The notes under the pieces are model-generated. The model saw nothing but the letters and a program-made list of their open reading frames with translations, was not told the origin of the DNA and did no database searches. A DNA stretch of 64,000 bases. Source: Gelidibacter sp035515035. GTDB lineage: Bacteria > Bacteroidota > Bacteroidia > Flavobacteriales > Flavobacteriaceae. Position 1 is the first letter of the stretch. Each line of letters opens with the position of its first letter. Below, one piece after another: positions 63,656 through 64,000 of this stretch. A program made the position numbers and the translations under genes. The stretch is taken from NCBI RefSeq assembly GCF_035515035.1, contig NZ_DATJCA010000041.1:1-64000 (forward strand), written 5' to 3'.

Positions 63656-64000
63656 ATGAAAATCTTTATTAAATTTGATTTTACCCGTATCTGCACCAGA
63701 GTGATTGATGAAAAGCTGGTTGGGCTTGGTATTAAATACCGAATGCTGAATTTTGGGGAGATCGAATTTTTGGAAGAGGTTCCTGATGATAAGATGAAAG
63801 CATTTAACGCGATTCTTAAAGAGTATGGCATCGAAAAAATAGAGAACCAAAAGGTTATCTTGGTTCAGAAAATAAAAGATACCATTATTGATATGGTATT
63901 GAATTCCGACGAGGCCATCAACGTGAAAAGCTCAGTTTATCTGTCGGAAAAATTGGGGCATAGCTATGGCTATCTTTCAAATCTTTTTTCAGAAGTCACC
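63656..64000 (+). CDS. AraC-type regulator with HMA-like N-terminus (3' partial)
   Basis: The frame is open from an ATG at 63656 to the right edge (115 residues). The start MKIFIKFDFTRICTRVIDEK resembles the HMA-like N-terminal domain found on a common Bacteroidota AraC-type regulator (typical start with a Met-Cys-x-x-Cys block). Here only the second Cys (residue 13) remains, the first position being Thr. SSVYLSEKLGHSYGYLSNLF is the first helix-turn-helix unit of the AraC domain. The rest lies outside the window. It follows the kinase gene by 187 bp and may be controlled by it. Confidence 0.72.
   Translation, partial: MKIFIKFDFTRICTRVIDEKLVGLGIKYRMLNFGEIEFLEEVPDDKMKAFNAILKEYGIEKIENQKVILVQKIKDTIIDMVLNSDEAINVKSSVYLSEKLGHSYGYLSNLFSEVT

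Noticed and set aside
1..64000. CRISPR arrays, tRNA, rRNA, insertion sequences or prophage genes
   Set aside because: No regularly spaced repeats, cloverleaf-like sequences, transposase or integrase motifs were recognised by eye. A dedicated RNA scan was not possible here, so small RNAs could be missed.

Overview
The window looks like a chromosomal segment of a member of the Flavobacteriaceae (phylum Bacteroidota), probably marine. The evidence is AT-rich sequence, type IX secretion (a PorZ homologue and a large cargo protein with a C-terminal sorting domain), a SusC-like TonB-dependent receptor, many small lipoproteins, occasional TTG/GTG starts, and repeated occurrences of the Bacteroidota promoter -7 box TAnnTTTG. 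The genus cannot be decided from the sequence alone. I saw no rRNA, tRNA, CRISPR array, transposase, integrase or phage gene.

Region 1-9.6 kb holds the 3' part of a giant multidomain secreted protein that runs off the left edge. It is followed by a leftward cluster porZ-recO-TonB receptor. Region 9.6-17.7 kb is mostly housekeeping: gdhA, an outer-membrane beta-barrel protein, a cystathionine gamma-synthase/lyase, a DUF3298-type lipoprotein, an ArsC/Spx-like protein, a thioesterase, and the yicC-gmk-nadD run. Region 17.7-32.1 kb contains an unusual 599-residue protein with FMN-barrel (nitronate monooxygenase/PfaD-like) motifs, YraN, an LD-carboxypeptidase, metG, META and NlpE-like lipoproteins, tex, a Na+/Ca2+ antiporter, two short proteins of unknown function, an HDAC-like deacetylase, ssb, a YdhR-like protein and a TlpA-like thioredoxin lipoprotein.

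Region 32.5-38.4 kb is a complete rightward urease operon: ureA-ureB-ureC-ureE-ureF-ureG-ureD plus a nickel permease-like membrane protein. Structural subunits, the nickel chaperone, the GTPase and its partners, and nickel uptake are all present, so the cell can probably hydrolyse urea for nitrogen. UreC has Ala in place of the usual mobile-flap Cys.

Region 38.6-47.2 kb has a spermidine synthase-like methyltransferase, a zinc-ribbon protein, a CBS protein, a membrane M28 peptidase overlapping an epimerase-like gene, a TPR protein, an M13 metallopeptidase lipoprotein and a coiled-coil lipoprotein. Region 47.3-52.3 kb is a signalling neighbourhood: a hybrid histidine kinase with receiver and HPt domains converges on an NtrC-type sigma-54 activator, next to three tandem paralogous secreted PepSY-like proteins. 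Region 52.6-58.9 kb has a threonine dehydrogenase-like epimerase, a PA2169-family protein, DUF2207 and LemA proteins, an OmpA-family protein and an AraC-type regulator. Region 59.4-64 kb has a single-domain response regulator, a seven-PAS histidine kinase and the start of another AraC-type regulator cut by the right edge.

No single locus is clearly an undescribed multi-gene system. The best candidates for follow-up are the Ala-flap urease, the PfaD/NMO-like protein, and the HPt-kinase/sigma-54 regulator/PepSY-paralogue neighbourhood.
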